Source: Candidatus Brocadiaceae bacterium (GTDB lineage: Bacteria; Planctomycetota; Brocadiia; SM23-32). Taken from it: a stretch of DNA of 7,816 nucleotides. Shown piece after piece: positions 1 through 6,651 of the stretch (position 1 is the stretch's first letter; each line of letters starts with the position of its first letter). A program made the translations under genes and the position numbers. The notes below the pieces were generated by a model that saw only the letters and a list, made by a program, of their open reading frames with translations, did no database searches and was not told where the DNA came from. The stretch is from positions 1-7,816 of the forward strand of contig JAUWZH010000117.1 in the NCBI GenBank assembly GCA_030615435.1, given 5' to 3'.

Positions 1-2
1 TT

Positions 3-197
3 GGTTCGCCTCCGCTCGCGCCCCTGGTCCTCTCCATCAACACGACCGCGATTATTGACCACGGCAGACTCACCTCTTGCCCTTTGCCCCCTGTGGGGGG
101 GGCACGCGTCCGACGTTTCTGCATCACTGCCGGTGCGGAAGCCGGACATTCCCTTTGCACGTATCAACAGGCTGAGCAGGTGGTGGACCTGTTGTGA
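3..197 (+). CDS. 3' end of an unrecognised upstream gene (partial)
   Basis: An open frame enters from the left edge and runs 64 codons to a TGA at 195-197. That stop overlaps the GTG start of the flippase gene (GTGA, 194-197), the usual geometry of translationally coupled genes. Third codon positions are rich in G and C over the first 30 codons, as expected for coding DNA here. The tail ends in QQAEQVVDLL, which reads like a C-terminal helix. I recognise no family, and no catalytic motif lies in this fragment. A run of eight G (95-102) sits in the middle, so a sequencing indel could have scrambled one half. The other forward frames are worse candidates: frame 2 stops early, and frame 1 runs on into the flippase gene out of phase. 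The call rests on the overlap and codon pattern only. Confidence 0.4.
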   Translation, partial: GSPPLAPLVLSINTTAIIDHGRLTSCPLPPVGGARVRRFCITAGAEAGHSLCTYQQAEQVVDLL

Positions 198-1717
198 ACG
201 ACGACCTCGACAATGCAGATGTGAAGAGCGGGCCGAAACGGCGCGCCGGCGCGAGGCCGCCCCTGCCGTCGTTGACTGCCAGGGTGCTCAAGAGCATCGG
301 CTGGGTTTTTGCCGGCAGGGCCTTCGGACGAGTAATTCAACTTGTCAGGGTCATCGTCCTCGCCAGGCTGCTCATGCCCGAAGACTTCGGCCTGTTTGGC
401 ATCGTTATGCTCGCCATAGCAACTCTGGAGACCTTTTCCCAGATCGGCTTCCAGACAGCGCTCATCCAGCGCAAGGAGAATACCGACGCTTATCTGGACA
501 CGGCATGGACGGTGCAGGTCATCCGTGGGCTAGTGCTGGCGGCGATTCTGTTCGCCGCGGCTCCGGCCGTAGCATGGTTTTTCGAGGTGCCGCGCGCTGC
601 TGTGCTGCTGCGGGTCATGTGTATCTCGGTAGTGCTGGGCGGGTTTGTCAACATAGGGATCATTTACTTCCAGAAAGACCTCGAGTTCCATAAACAAGCT
701 CTCTTCAACGTCGCGGACGCCGGGGTATCCCTGATTGTCGGGATCTTTCTGGCGTACCAGCTCCGCTCGGTATGGGCTCTGGTATGGGCCGGCATCGCGG
801 GTGCCGTAACCCGTTGTGTAGTGTCGCACCTGATGGTCCCGTATCGTCCGGCGCTTCACCTGCGCAAAGACCAGTTTGTAGAGCTGTTTCGGTTCGGGCG
901 CTGGATGCTGGGCTCGTCCGTGGTTGTGTTCCTTGCGACGCGGGGCGATCACGCTTTCCTCGCCAAGATGCTGGGTGCAGGTGCGCTCGGTCTCTATCAG
1001 ATGGCCTACAGCCTGTCGAATATGCCGGCCACGCAGATAACTTACCTGACCAGCCAGGTCATGATGCCGGCCTATGCAAAAGTGCAAGACAACAGGTCGA
1101 AACTGGGAGGGGCATTTCTCGACGTTTTTGAAGTCGTTTTGTCGCTCGCCATGCCCCTGGCCGTCTTCATAGCCCTTGCTGGCCGGGAAATCATCCTCGG
1201 GGTTCTGGGGCCCAACTGGGAGGCCGCTGTTGTGCCGGTTCAGATACTTGCGGTTGCGGGTCTTCTGCGTGCCGTGCAGGGCACGGCGGGCCCTTTGTTC
1301 GTGGGCGCGGGTCGGCCCCACATGAATTTCTTCATGAACGTAGTTCGCTTTGGCGCCATCGTCTGCACCATCTACCCCCTGACAAAACTGTTCGGGATTG
1401 CGGGAACGTCGCTGTCTGTTGTTTTCGCTCTGACTGCAACGCTACCGCTCTGGGCGAAAGCAAGATCGATCGCCGGCATCAGTTGGAGTCAGCTCCTCAG
1501 CAGATGCAAATCCGCAGTGCTGCTCAGCTCATTTGTGGCGGTGGGCATTGGCCTTGTCAAACTTCTTCCCATTGTCTCAGTTCGTGACTTACTCGTTTGT
1601 GAATTCATCGGGTGTGCTGTTTTGGGCATCGGCGCAACCTGGCTCTCCGGGAGATGGTTTCACTCGAGGCTTTCCATGTATGCGCTTCAGGCCTGGGCGG
1701 CTCTAAGGACCACGTAG
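194..1717 (+). CDS. Wzx-like polysaccharide flippase (MOP/PST superfamily)
   Basis: This 507-residue polytopic membrane protein most likely moves lipid-linked oligosaccharide units from the cytoplasmic to the outer face of the inner membrane. After a basic N-terminal tail of about 30 residues (several K/R, start GTG), the sequence is almost wholly hydrophobic helices, about 12-14 segments. It follows the WzxC/Polysacc_synt_3 type: LARLLMPEDFGLFG at 56-69, then an aromatic-rich stretch with GFQTALIQRK at 85-94. A central repeat-like block around 250-300 has GDHAFLAKMLGAGALGLYQM and then the conserved MMPAYAKVQDN at 290-300. Length matches the family (about 480-510). The GTG start overlaps the preceding stop, and a modest AGGTGG lies about ten bases upstream. 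The first in-frame ATG is at codon 61 and would cut the first helix, so it is rejected. The adjacent glycosyltransferases support a role in glycan export. The sugar substrate cannot be read from sequence. Confidence 0.9.
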   Translation: MNDDLDNADVKSGPKRRAGARPPLPSLTARVLKSIGWVFAGRAFGRVIQLVRVIVLARLLMPEDFGLFGIVMLAIATLETFSQIGFQTALIQRKENTDAYLDTAWTVQVIRGLVLAAILFAAAPAVAWFFEVPRAAVLLRVMCISVVLGGFVNIGIIYFQKDLEFHKQALFNVADAGVSLIVGIFLAYQLRSVWALVWAGIAGAVTRCVVSHLMVPYRPALHLRKDQFVELFRFGRWMLGSSVVVFLATRGDHAFLAKMLGAGALGLYQMAYSLSNMPATQITYLTSQVMMPAYAKVQDNRSKLGGAFLDVFEVVLSLAMPLAVFIALAGREIILGVLGPNWEAAVVPVQILAVAGLLRAVQGTAGPLFVGAGRPHMNFFMNVVRFGAIVCTIYPLTKLFGIAGTSLSVVFALTATLPLWAKARSIAGISWSQLLSRCKSAVLLSSFVAVGIGLVKLLPIVSVRDLLVCEFIGCAVLGIGATWLSGRWFHSRLSMYALQAWAALRTT

Positions 1718-1758
1718 GTGTGTGCGGGAATCCAGGGAAATGTCGGCTACTGATGAAT

Positions 1759-1764
1759 GAGGTG
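1759..1764 (+). promoter_or_regulatory. Ribosome-binding site deciding the start at 1769
   Basis: GAGGTG lies four bases before the ATG at 1769. The earlier in-frame ATG at 1757 has no purine-rich site upstream and would itself overlap this motif. The site therefore favours a protein beginning MSDQGQSQ rather than MRCRMSDQ. Confidence 0.6.
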
Positions 1765-1768
1765 CCGG

Positions 1769-3133
1769 ATGTCGGATCAAGGCCAGTCGCAGATGCCAGA
1801 AGAGCGACTCGATGTGAAGGCCCTCTTCGGCGGAACGTGGAGGCTGTGCCGGGAGAATCTCTTTCTTTTCCTGGCTATCTTCGCGGTCGGTCAGATTCTC
1901 TTCTACGTGCTGTCAATGATAGAGCGTTTCACCTCGGGGCATGCCTCCCTCCTGGTCACGCCTGCTTTGTCGGTGCTGCAGTTTCTGGTCGGGTTATGGG
2001 CGGGTGCAGCGCTGGTCGTTGCGGTGTCCTGCCGGCACCAAGGGCTGGAGATCACTTTGAAGGGCAGCTTTGCAGGCGTGAAGGGCCGGTACTGGACGTA
2101 CGTCGCAGTCACGGTTCTCTGCGGGTTGATCTTTGTGGCCGGGTTCTTGCTGCTGGTCGTGCCGGGTGTTTACTGGTTCACAATTCTGTGCCTTGCTCCC
2201 CGCGTTGCATTGCTCGAGAAGCGCAGTACGTTTGATTCTCTCCGCCGGAGCCGGGAGCTGGTCCGGGGCCATTTCTGGCGCGTCCTCCTGGTCGGAGTAA
2301 TTTTTGCCGCTGTGTGGTTAGCCGTCCTTTCAATGTCCTTTTGGGGGTTCCGCGCGTCGGGGCCGTTGGCCCGGATCTTGGTGCTCCCCTTTTCTGTGGT
2401 CATCGGAGTTTTTTCGGCAGCATTCTACACCTCTCTCTACTTTCGGCTGAGTGAGATCAAGGAGCGCGGGGAACAGCCCTCACGCGCGGAGGGGGACGGA
2501 GAGAAAGGCAAGGGTTGTCTCACATGTGCGAGCATGGCTGGCCTGTTGGTGGGGATTGCGATTCTTGTGAACATCGGGGCCCGCGTGCTGGACAAGTCCG
2601 GCGTGTGGGAAGTGCGCAGGTTGGCCCTGCCAGGCGGGGTTGAGCTGGCCCGCCCGGCAGAATGGTCTGCCAGGCGCGTGAGCAAAGCTCCTCCGGCATA
2701 CCGCTTGAGCAACAACAAGATGCACTTCGTACGCTCCGCGCTGATATGGTCCTTATCCCTGGAAGATTTGGAGAACGTCGGGCCGCCCTTGAGCTTGGCG
2801 GAGGAGGCCCTTGCCGCTGAGATGGAGGACGCATATATTGAAAGATTCCGGCGCATTCTGCGCCTGCGCAGGCAGTTCGATCCGCAGTCCCTGGCAGCGA
2901 TCACTTTGGCTACCCGCTCGTGGGCTCAATACTCACTGCTGTCCGAGGAAGAAGGCAGGCGCCGCGTGAGAACCCATATCTACACGGCTTTCGGCGGGAA
3001 CTTGATCCTCTTGACTTATCAATACACCCCTCCACCGCAGGCCTCGGAGTCGGAGATCGAAAGTCTGCGCGGCGAGGAGGAGAAGCTGCTAGAGATTGCT
3101 GCCGCGCTTAGTTTTCCATCGGTAGTTCGGTAG
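1769..3133 (+). CDS. Membrane protein: YciC/GPDPase-type membrane domain fused to an extracytoplasmic domain
   Basis: The protein is 454 residues from the preferred ATG (458 from 1757). Residues 20-230 form an integral membrane domain with about six hydrophobic segments (near 31-51, 62-86, 110-141, 170-190, 201-222). It carries the signature of the YciC/UPF0259 and GPDPase_memb group: a VVPGVYWF turn at 130-137, APRVALLE at 143-150, then SLRRSRELVRGHFWRVLLVG at 157-176. A charged linker (229-250) precedes one more hydrophobic segment (about 253-272). The remaining 180 residues are soluble and start with an ALPGGVELARPAEW strand pattern (286-299). They also hold a Glu-rich helical stretch and a beta-rich end (HIYTAFGGNLILLTYQY, 403-419). 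This resembles the PsbP/DcrB-like layout, a weak inference. No enzyme motif is seen. Neighbours suggest a role tied to envelope glycan export, but the function is unknown. Confidence 0.75.
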   Translation: MSDQGQSQMPEERLDVKALFGGTWRLCRENLFLFLAIFAVGQILFYVLSMIERFTSGHASLLVTPALSVLQFLVGLWAGAALVVAVSCRHQGLEITLKGSFAGVKGRYWTYVAVTVLCGLIFVAGFLLLVVPGVYWFTILCLAPRVALLEKRSTFDSLRRSRELVRGHFWRVLLVGVIFAAVWLAVLSMSFWGFRASGPLARILVLPFSVVIGVFSAAFYTSLYFRLSEIKERGEQPSRAEGDGEKGKGCLTCASMAGLLVGIAILVNIGARVLDKSGVWEVRRLALPGGVELARPAEWSARRVSKAPPAYRLSNNKMHFVRSALIWSLSLEDLENVGPPLSLAEEALAAEMEDAYIERFRRILRLRRQFDPQSLAAITLATRSWAQYSLLSEEEGRRRVRTHIYTAFGGNLILLTYQYTPPPQASESEIESLRGEEEKLLEIAAALSFPSVVR

Positions 3134-3345
3134 CCGGAAAGAGAGAGGCAATGTCGGCGCCGTGGAGCTCGTTGCAACGCGACGAGGGCTTTCGCTGAAG
3201 TGATGTGCGCGCTTGAAACAGTCGCTCTGGAGGCAGACCATCCGGACCAATGATTTACGGTAATGCCGGGCAAATTGTCTCAGGAGGATACCGGATTTAC
3301 TCAGTTCTGACGCGGAGGTATTATCCCGCCGTCGGGTGAATTGGC
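3134..3345 (+). other. Intergenic gap between the two gene groups
   Basis: These 212 bases are the longest non-coding stretch in the window. They contain a perfect 10-base palindrome, CGTTGCAACG (3170-3179), nested in a CTCGT/ACGAG inverted repeat (3168-3186), but no following T-run that would make a terminator. I find no -35/-10 pair close to consensus. A GGGTGA at 3334-3339 is the likely ribosome site for the next gene. The gap is where a promoter for the glycosyltransferase genes could sit, but no element can be named. Confidence 0.4.
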
Positions 3346-4314
3346 ATGGCTCAGCGTGATGCCCTAAGACTCTCGGTGGTTGTTTGCACCTACAGTCGTT
3401 CCCGCGAACTGGAGAGTTTGCTCAGAAGCCTGGCCAACCAGGAGCGTCTCCCCGATGAGGTTGTCATCGTAGATAGCAGCGCCGATGATCGTACCGAGAG
3501 CCTGGTACGAAAGCGGTCCCCTTCGGACGGGTTGGATCTCGTCTACGTTCGAAGCGCAAGAGGACTGACCTTTCAGCGTAACGTCGGCATTGACCACGCA
3601 AGAGGAGACATCGTCATTTTCCTCGATGACGATATGAGCCTCGATCCAGGCTGCCTTAGAACACTTGCTGCCCGTTTCGACAGCGATGTGGATCATAGCA
3701 TCGGCGGCGTTACGGGTTACGACAGACAGAATATGGGACGTCCGTTTCCCTCCGCAGTGCGTCTGGCGAAGAAACTTGGAATGATTGATTGTGATCTGTT
3801 AGGAGGAAAAGTCGACTCTGCCGGAATATTCATAAGTCTGCAGCATTATCATCCCAACCGCCAGAGCTGCCGCGTGGATTTCCTACCCGGCTGCTTCATG
3901 GCCTTTAGACAGGAGGTGCTGGAAGAATTCAGGCCCCCCCTCAAGATCAAGCAATACGGAGGGGAAGACAAGTACTTCTCTTCAGCCGTCAGACGTAAAT
4001 GGGAACTGGAAGTTCTGCCGGATGCTTTGTGTGTGCATCGCCCCGGGCGAGGGCACGTGCGACCGAGTGGATTTAGTCTTGGCTTTTCTATTGTCACGAT
4101 CCATTTGACTATCTTGCAGGACGTCATAAGCGGTGGCAATGATCGTTCTTCAGCACGGCTTCGGCTGTACTTTGCTTTCACCTCAATGATTGATTTGCTG
4201 TACGACGTTCTTTCTCTTGGCACACGCCCATTTGACCCTGAGCCGGCACTGCGTGCGATGGCCAGACATTCTTCTGTTCTCTTGGCCAGCATGCTCGCCA
4301 GAGTCACTCCATAG
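3346..4314 (+). CDS. Family 2 (GT-A fold) glycosyltransferase
   Basis: This 322-residue inverting glycosyltransferase probably transfers a sugar from a nucleotide donor to a lipid-linked acceptor at the cytoplasmic membrane face. The GT2 motifs appear in order: SVVVCTYSR at 10-18 (first strand), VIVDSSADD at 40-48 (nucleotide binding; SS replaces the more common DG), GLTFQRNVGIDHARGDIV at 73-90, and FLDDDM at 92-97 (DDD at 94-96, the metal-binding DXD position). These are followed by FLPGCFMAFR at 179-188 and GGEDKYFS at 205-212, whose ED pair is at the usual catalytic-base position. The C-terminal third has hydrophobic stretches (about 244-262 and 272-292) that may associate with the membrane. 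An in-frame TGA at 3337-3339 makes this ATG the earliest possible start, and GGGTGA lies six bases before it. Sugar specificity is unknown. A C7 run (3934-3940) lies inside the gene without breaking the frame. Confidence 0.92.
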   Translation: MAQRDALRLSVVVCTYSRSRELESLLRSLANQERLPDEVVIVDSSADDRTESLVRKRSPSDGLDLVYVRSARGLTFQRNVGIDHARGDIVIFLDDDMSLDPGCLRTLAARFDSDVDHSIGGVTGYDRQNMGRPFPSAVRLAKKLGMIDCDLLGGKVDSAGIFISLQHYHPNRQSCRVDFLPGCFMAFRQEVLEEFRPPLKIKQYGGEDKYFSSAVRRKWELEVLPDALCVHRPGRGHVRPSGFSLGFSIVTIHLTILQDVISGGNDRSSARLRLYFAFTSMIDLLYDVLSLGTRPFDPEPALRAMARHSSVLLASMLARVTP

Positions 4315-4333
4315 GAGACACAAAGAGCGCTCA

Positions 4334-4876
4334 ATGAACGCTGAAGGCCAGGGGATTAGCAAGAGCCTCTGGCCGGAGACATGTCACGGGCGGTGGATGA
4401 GTGAGCGGTACGAGCCCGGACTCGCGTCGGTCATAATCCCGACTTACAACCGCGCCCGCTTACTGACCGAAGCAATGGACTCGGTCCTGGCCCAGACTTA
4501 CAGGCCCATCGAACTCATCGTGGTGGACGACGGCTCCACGGACCACACCCGGAAGGCAATAGAGCAGTGGAGCAGCAAATGCGCCGACGATCACCTGTTC
4601 CGGCTCAGCCACTTCCACCAGGGAAACAAAGGCGCTCCCGCCGCCCGGAACCTCGGCCTGGTCCAATCCCACGGCGAGTACATCCAATTTCTAGACTCGG
4701 ACGACATCCTTCACCCTGAGAAGATCGAACGGCAGGCTGCCGAATTGCGCGAATGCCCTGCCCTGCCCTGGACTTCGCATATTCCGCGAGCGCCTATTCC
4801 CGAGAGGAGCCTGATTGGTCCGCCGAACCCTATTCTGGAAAGCCAACGAAACAACTCCTTCCCGATTTCCTGCTGA
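4334..4876 (+). CDS. N-terminal fragment of the split GT2 glycosyltransferase
   Basis: As the sequence stands, translation gives 180 residues. Residues 1-144 are true GT2 sequence: VIIPTYNRA at 33-41, VVDDGSTD at 63-70, GAPAARNLGL at 100-109 and the metal-binding LDSDD at 120-124. Residues 145-180 are out-of-frame tail. The fragment lacks the acceptor-binding region and the catalytic base, so it is expected to be inactive. The start is uncertain. ATG 4334 gives a 29-residue leader before the first strand, and the nearest good ribosome site (AGGAGA, 4313-4318, touching the previous stop) is 15 bases away, longer than ideal. ATG 4397 (MSERYEPGLASVI) would start right at the domain but has no clear site. 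Confidence 0.65.
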   Translation: MNAEGQGISKSLWPETCHGRWMSERYEPGLASVIIPTYNRARLLTEAMDSVLAQTYRPIELIVVDDGSTDHTRKAIEQWSSKCADDHLFRLSHFHQGNKGAPAARNLGLVQSHGEYIQFLDSDDILHPEKIERQAAELRECPALPWTSHIPRAPIPERSLIGPPNPILESQRNNSFPISC

Positions 4877-5382
4877 CTCTTCTGTGGTCCACGGATGGAG
4901 GGCTCTACAGGAGAAGCGCCAGCGTCCGGAACGGTCCGTGGGATGAAACTCTGAGAAAGTGGCAGGATTGGGAATATCACATCCGATTTGTAGCGCAGGA
5001 TCGAGTCATTAAGCACGCGCCCGGCACCCTATCCTTGAGGCGCTGTCATTTGAATGGCAGAATTGCGGAACTATCCGGGCGCCGCGAAGGACTCGAAAGC
5101 ATGTTGCGGGCCACCCAGCGCGTAGAAAGCGCACTGAAGCTTACGCATCATTACGGAAACGAGGCCGCCGAAAGACTTGCGGCCCGTTATTTCGGCATAG
5201 CTTATAGTGCGATCGGATACGGATTCGCGGATGTGGGCCGGCGAGCCTCCGTAATGGGGTTGGGCTTGAGGGCGGGTCCGTACAGGTGGGCTCAATTTCA
5301 AATATTCCACTTGTTGAGTCTTCTGCCTCGAGTGTGTAGCGAGGTCGCTTATTGGGCTCTGCGCAGGGTCGGACGAACCTGA
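4753..5382 (+). CDS. C-terminal fragment of the split GT2 glycosyltransferase
   Basis: This frame holds the second half of the same enzyme. From its first possible ATG it would be 209 residues, but that ATG lies within the break and has no ribosome-binding site, so separate translation is doubtful. The sequence carries the acceptor-half GT2 motifs: GGLYRRSASVRNGPWDETL at 49-67, then QDWEYHIRF at 71-79, where the DWE triad matches the catalytic-base position of many GT2 enzymes. The C-terminal region (about 174-206) is hydrophobic and basic, probably a membrane-surface helix. Without the first half it has no donor site and would not be a working enzyme. Confidence 0.6.
   Translation: MPCPALDFAYSASAYSREEPDWSAEPYSGKPTKQLLPDFLLTLLWSTDGGLYRRSASVRNGPWDETLRKWQDWEYHIRFVAQDRVIKHAPGTLSLRRCHLNGRIAELSGRREGLESMLRATQRVESALKLTHHYGNEAAERLAARYFGIAYSAIGYGFADVGRRASVMGLGLRAGPYRWAQFQIFHLLSLLPRVCSEVAYWALRRVGRT
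4754..4770 (+). repeat. TGCCC tandem repeat (three full units) at the frameshift
   Basis: TGCCC occurs three times in succession (4754-4768), followed by a partial unit TG. Two units would keep the two halves of the GT2 gene in one frame; three shift it. Five is not a multiple of three, so each gain or loss of a unit changes frame. Pentanucleotide repeats cause slipped-strand phase variation in some surface-structure genes, but those arrays usually have many more units. Confidence 0.85.
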
Positions 5383-5430
5383 GCTTGTGATGAAATCAGA
5401 GTCTGTGGGGGGTGTTCGCGGGTCAGAACG

Positions 5431-5438
5431 AGGAGGAG
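5431..5438 (+). promoter_or_regulatory. Strong ribosome-binding site for the GT4 gene at 5443
   Basis: AGGAGGAG contains the full AGGAGG anti-16S core, ending six bases before the ATG at 5443. It is the best ribosome site in the window. It lies in the 60-base gap after the broken GT2 gene, so the downstream GT4 gene need not depend on translation of that gene. Confidence 0.75.
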
Positions 5439-5442
5439 AACG

Positions 5443-6651
5443 ATGCGCAAGGTAGCGTACTTTCAAATCGCCCACTGCGGCGGTACGTATACGGTTTTCA
5501 AGCTTCTGCAAGAAGGGTTGAAAAGGAAAGGATATTCTCTGCGATGTGTTGCGACGGGAAGCTCACACCGGAAGGCGATGGATTCGGTCCACGTTGACGA
5601 TGCGGTCGTGCTCTGCCCTGAGACCGACGATGCAAGATCCCGGACACAGGCGCTGTTGGACTACATAACAAGTGAGAGATTCGATGTCATAATAGCCAAC
5701 GGTACCCCCGTGGAAACGAACGCCATGAGGTTTATGCCCCCTTCGGTGCGCCGCCTTTACATCGTGCACAACATTACGCACGGGGCGTATGCGCCGGCGC
5801 GCGCAGTGAGGGATTGGGCGGACCTGTACGTCGCCGTCAGCCCACGAGTCAAAGGCGACATGGTGCGGCGATTTGGCTTTCCGGCTGACTCCGTCCGCAC
5901 GGTCTTTCACGGCGTTGACGTGGGGTCGTTTCCAGAGAGCACAAGGGTGAACACCGGAAAGGTCGTTCGCCTTCTTTCGCTAGGCCGCATCAACGATTAC
6001 GCCAAAGGCGTGATGTGGCTGCCCGAGATCCTGGAAAGAGCGATGGGGAGCTACTCGGCTCTGGAGCTCGACGTGGTCGGAGATGGCCCGGAGGAAGACA
6101 AGCTTGCACGGGCATTCGCACGCAAAGGCTTGAGCGGAAAAGTCAACCTCATTGGGCGCGTGCCGCGCGGACGGGTTCCGGACTTATTCTCTTCGCACGA
6201 CATTTTCCTCATGCCCTCTCGCTTCGAGGGATGTCCGACGGCATTGCTGGAAGCGATGGCGACGGGCTGCGTTCCCGTTGTTTCGCGAATAAAGGGCGTG
6301 ACTGACGAGATCGTGTGCGATCGGGCATCGGGTATGCTTTGCCCCATCGGAGACGTTGCGTCGTTTGCCGAGTCGCTCGTGCGCCTGGCAGAGGACCGCA
6401 CGCTCCTGCGCGGATTAAGCCAACGTGCCACACGCCGTATTCGAGAGCGCTTCACACTGGAAAGGATGGCGGACGATTACGATCAATTGCTCCGCGAAAT
6501 ACTCAATAAACCCTATGGTGGTGCGACACCATTGGAGATGTCCGATTTCGAGATGCACCCGCTGTTTCAGGCCACCTGGCGTACCAAGATCCCCCTGCCG
6601 CTCAAGAACTTCGCACGCAAGTGGCTCGAAAGGGTGGGAATTCAGATATGA
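5443..6651 (+). CDS. Family 4 (GT-B fold) glycosyltransferase
   Basis: This 402-residue retaining glycosyltransferase has two Rossmann-like domains. The N-terminal half (about 1-165) would bind the acceptor and includes CGGTYTVFKLL at 12-22, in place of the more usual GGxE-type glycine loop, and IVHNITHGAY at 107-116. The C-terminal half has the donor-binding features of Glycos_transf_1: LLSLGRIN-x-YAKGV around 177-190, VVGDGPEEDKL at 211-221, VNLIGRVPR at 234-242, and the EX7E motif from E262 to E270 within RFEGCPTALLEAMATGCVPV. Length is typical of GT4. A basic amphipathic tail after residue 355 may contact the membrane. The ATG is firmly placed by AGGAGGAG. Its stop overlaps the start of the next GT4 gene (ATGA, 6648-6651), so the two are probably translated together. 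The sugar and linkage cannot be deduced. Confidence 0.92.
   Translation: MRKVAYFQIAHCGGTYTVFKLLQEGLKRKGYSLRCVATGSSHRKAMDSVHVDDAVVLCPETDDARSRTQALLDYITSERFDVIIANGTPVETNAMRFMPPSVRRLYIVHNITHGAYAPARAVRDWADLYVAVSPRVKGDMVRRFGFPADSVRTVFHGVDVGSFPESTRVNTGKVVRLLSLGRINDYAKGVMWLPEILERAMGSYSALELDVVGDGPEEDKLARAFARKGLSGKVNLIGRVPRGRVPDLFSSHDIFLMPSRFEGCPTALLEAMATGCVPVVSRIKGVTDEIVCDRASGMLCPIGDVASFAESLVRLAEDRTLLRGLSQRATRRIRERFTLERMADDYDQLLREILNKPYGGATPLEMSDFEMHPLFQATWRTKIPLPLKNFARKWLERVGIQI

Larger units (their letters stand above)
4334..5382 (+). pseudogene. Family 2 glycosyltransferase gene split by a frameshift
   Basis: Two reading frames together make one GT2 enzyme. The first (from 4334) carries the donor-binding half and the second (to 5382) carries the acceptor and catalytic half. 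The break lies in three tandem TGCCC units at 4754-4768. Reading straight through gives ECPALPWTSH and then a stop at 4874-4876. Omitting one unit gives ECPALDFAYSASAY, which fits the usual GT2 pattern (P-x-LDFVYS) after the DXD region, and continues without a stop to 5382. The repaired product would be 347 residues, normal for the family. No -1 slippery heptamer is seen, so programmed frameshifting is unlikely. This may be a real loss of function, a slippage-controlled allele or an error in the sequence. The gene starts 19 bases after the preceding GT2 stop and is probably in the same transcript. Confidence 0.85.

Noticed and set aside
1..693. 230-residue forward open frame overlapping the start of the flippase gene
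   Set aside because: Beyond base 194 it is an out-of-phase reading of the flippase gene, which has clear family motifs. The product is Arg/Ser/Pro-rich with no domain, as expected for a shadow frame in GC-rich DNA.
530..1321. 263-residue reverse-strand open frame
   Set aside because: It lies wholly inside the flippase gene and is rich in His, Arg and Gln with no recognisable motif or hydrophobic core; it is an antisense shadow.
3168..3186. Inverted repeat as a possible rho-independent terminator
   Set aside because: The arms are only five bases and no T-run follows, so it does not meet the pattern of an intrinsic terminator.
3213..3241. TTGAAA as a -35 element of a promoter in the 212-base gap
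   Set aside because: No hexamer resembling TATAAT lies at 16-18 bases downstream, so there is no supportable promoter call.
4754..4770. Programmed ribosomal frameshift joining the two GT2 halves
   Set aside because: No X-XXY-YYZ slippery heptamer is present. A 5-base repeat gain explains the shift exactly and restores a family-typical junction when one unit is removed.
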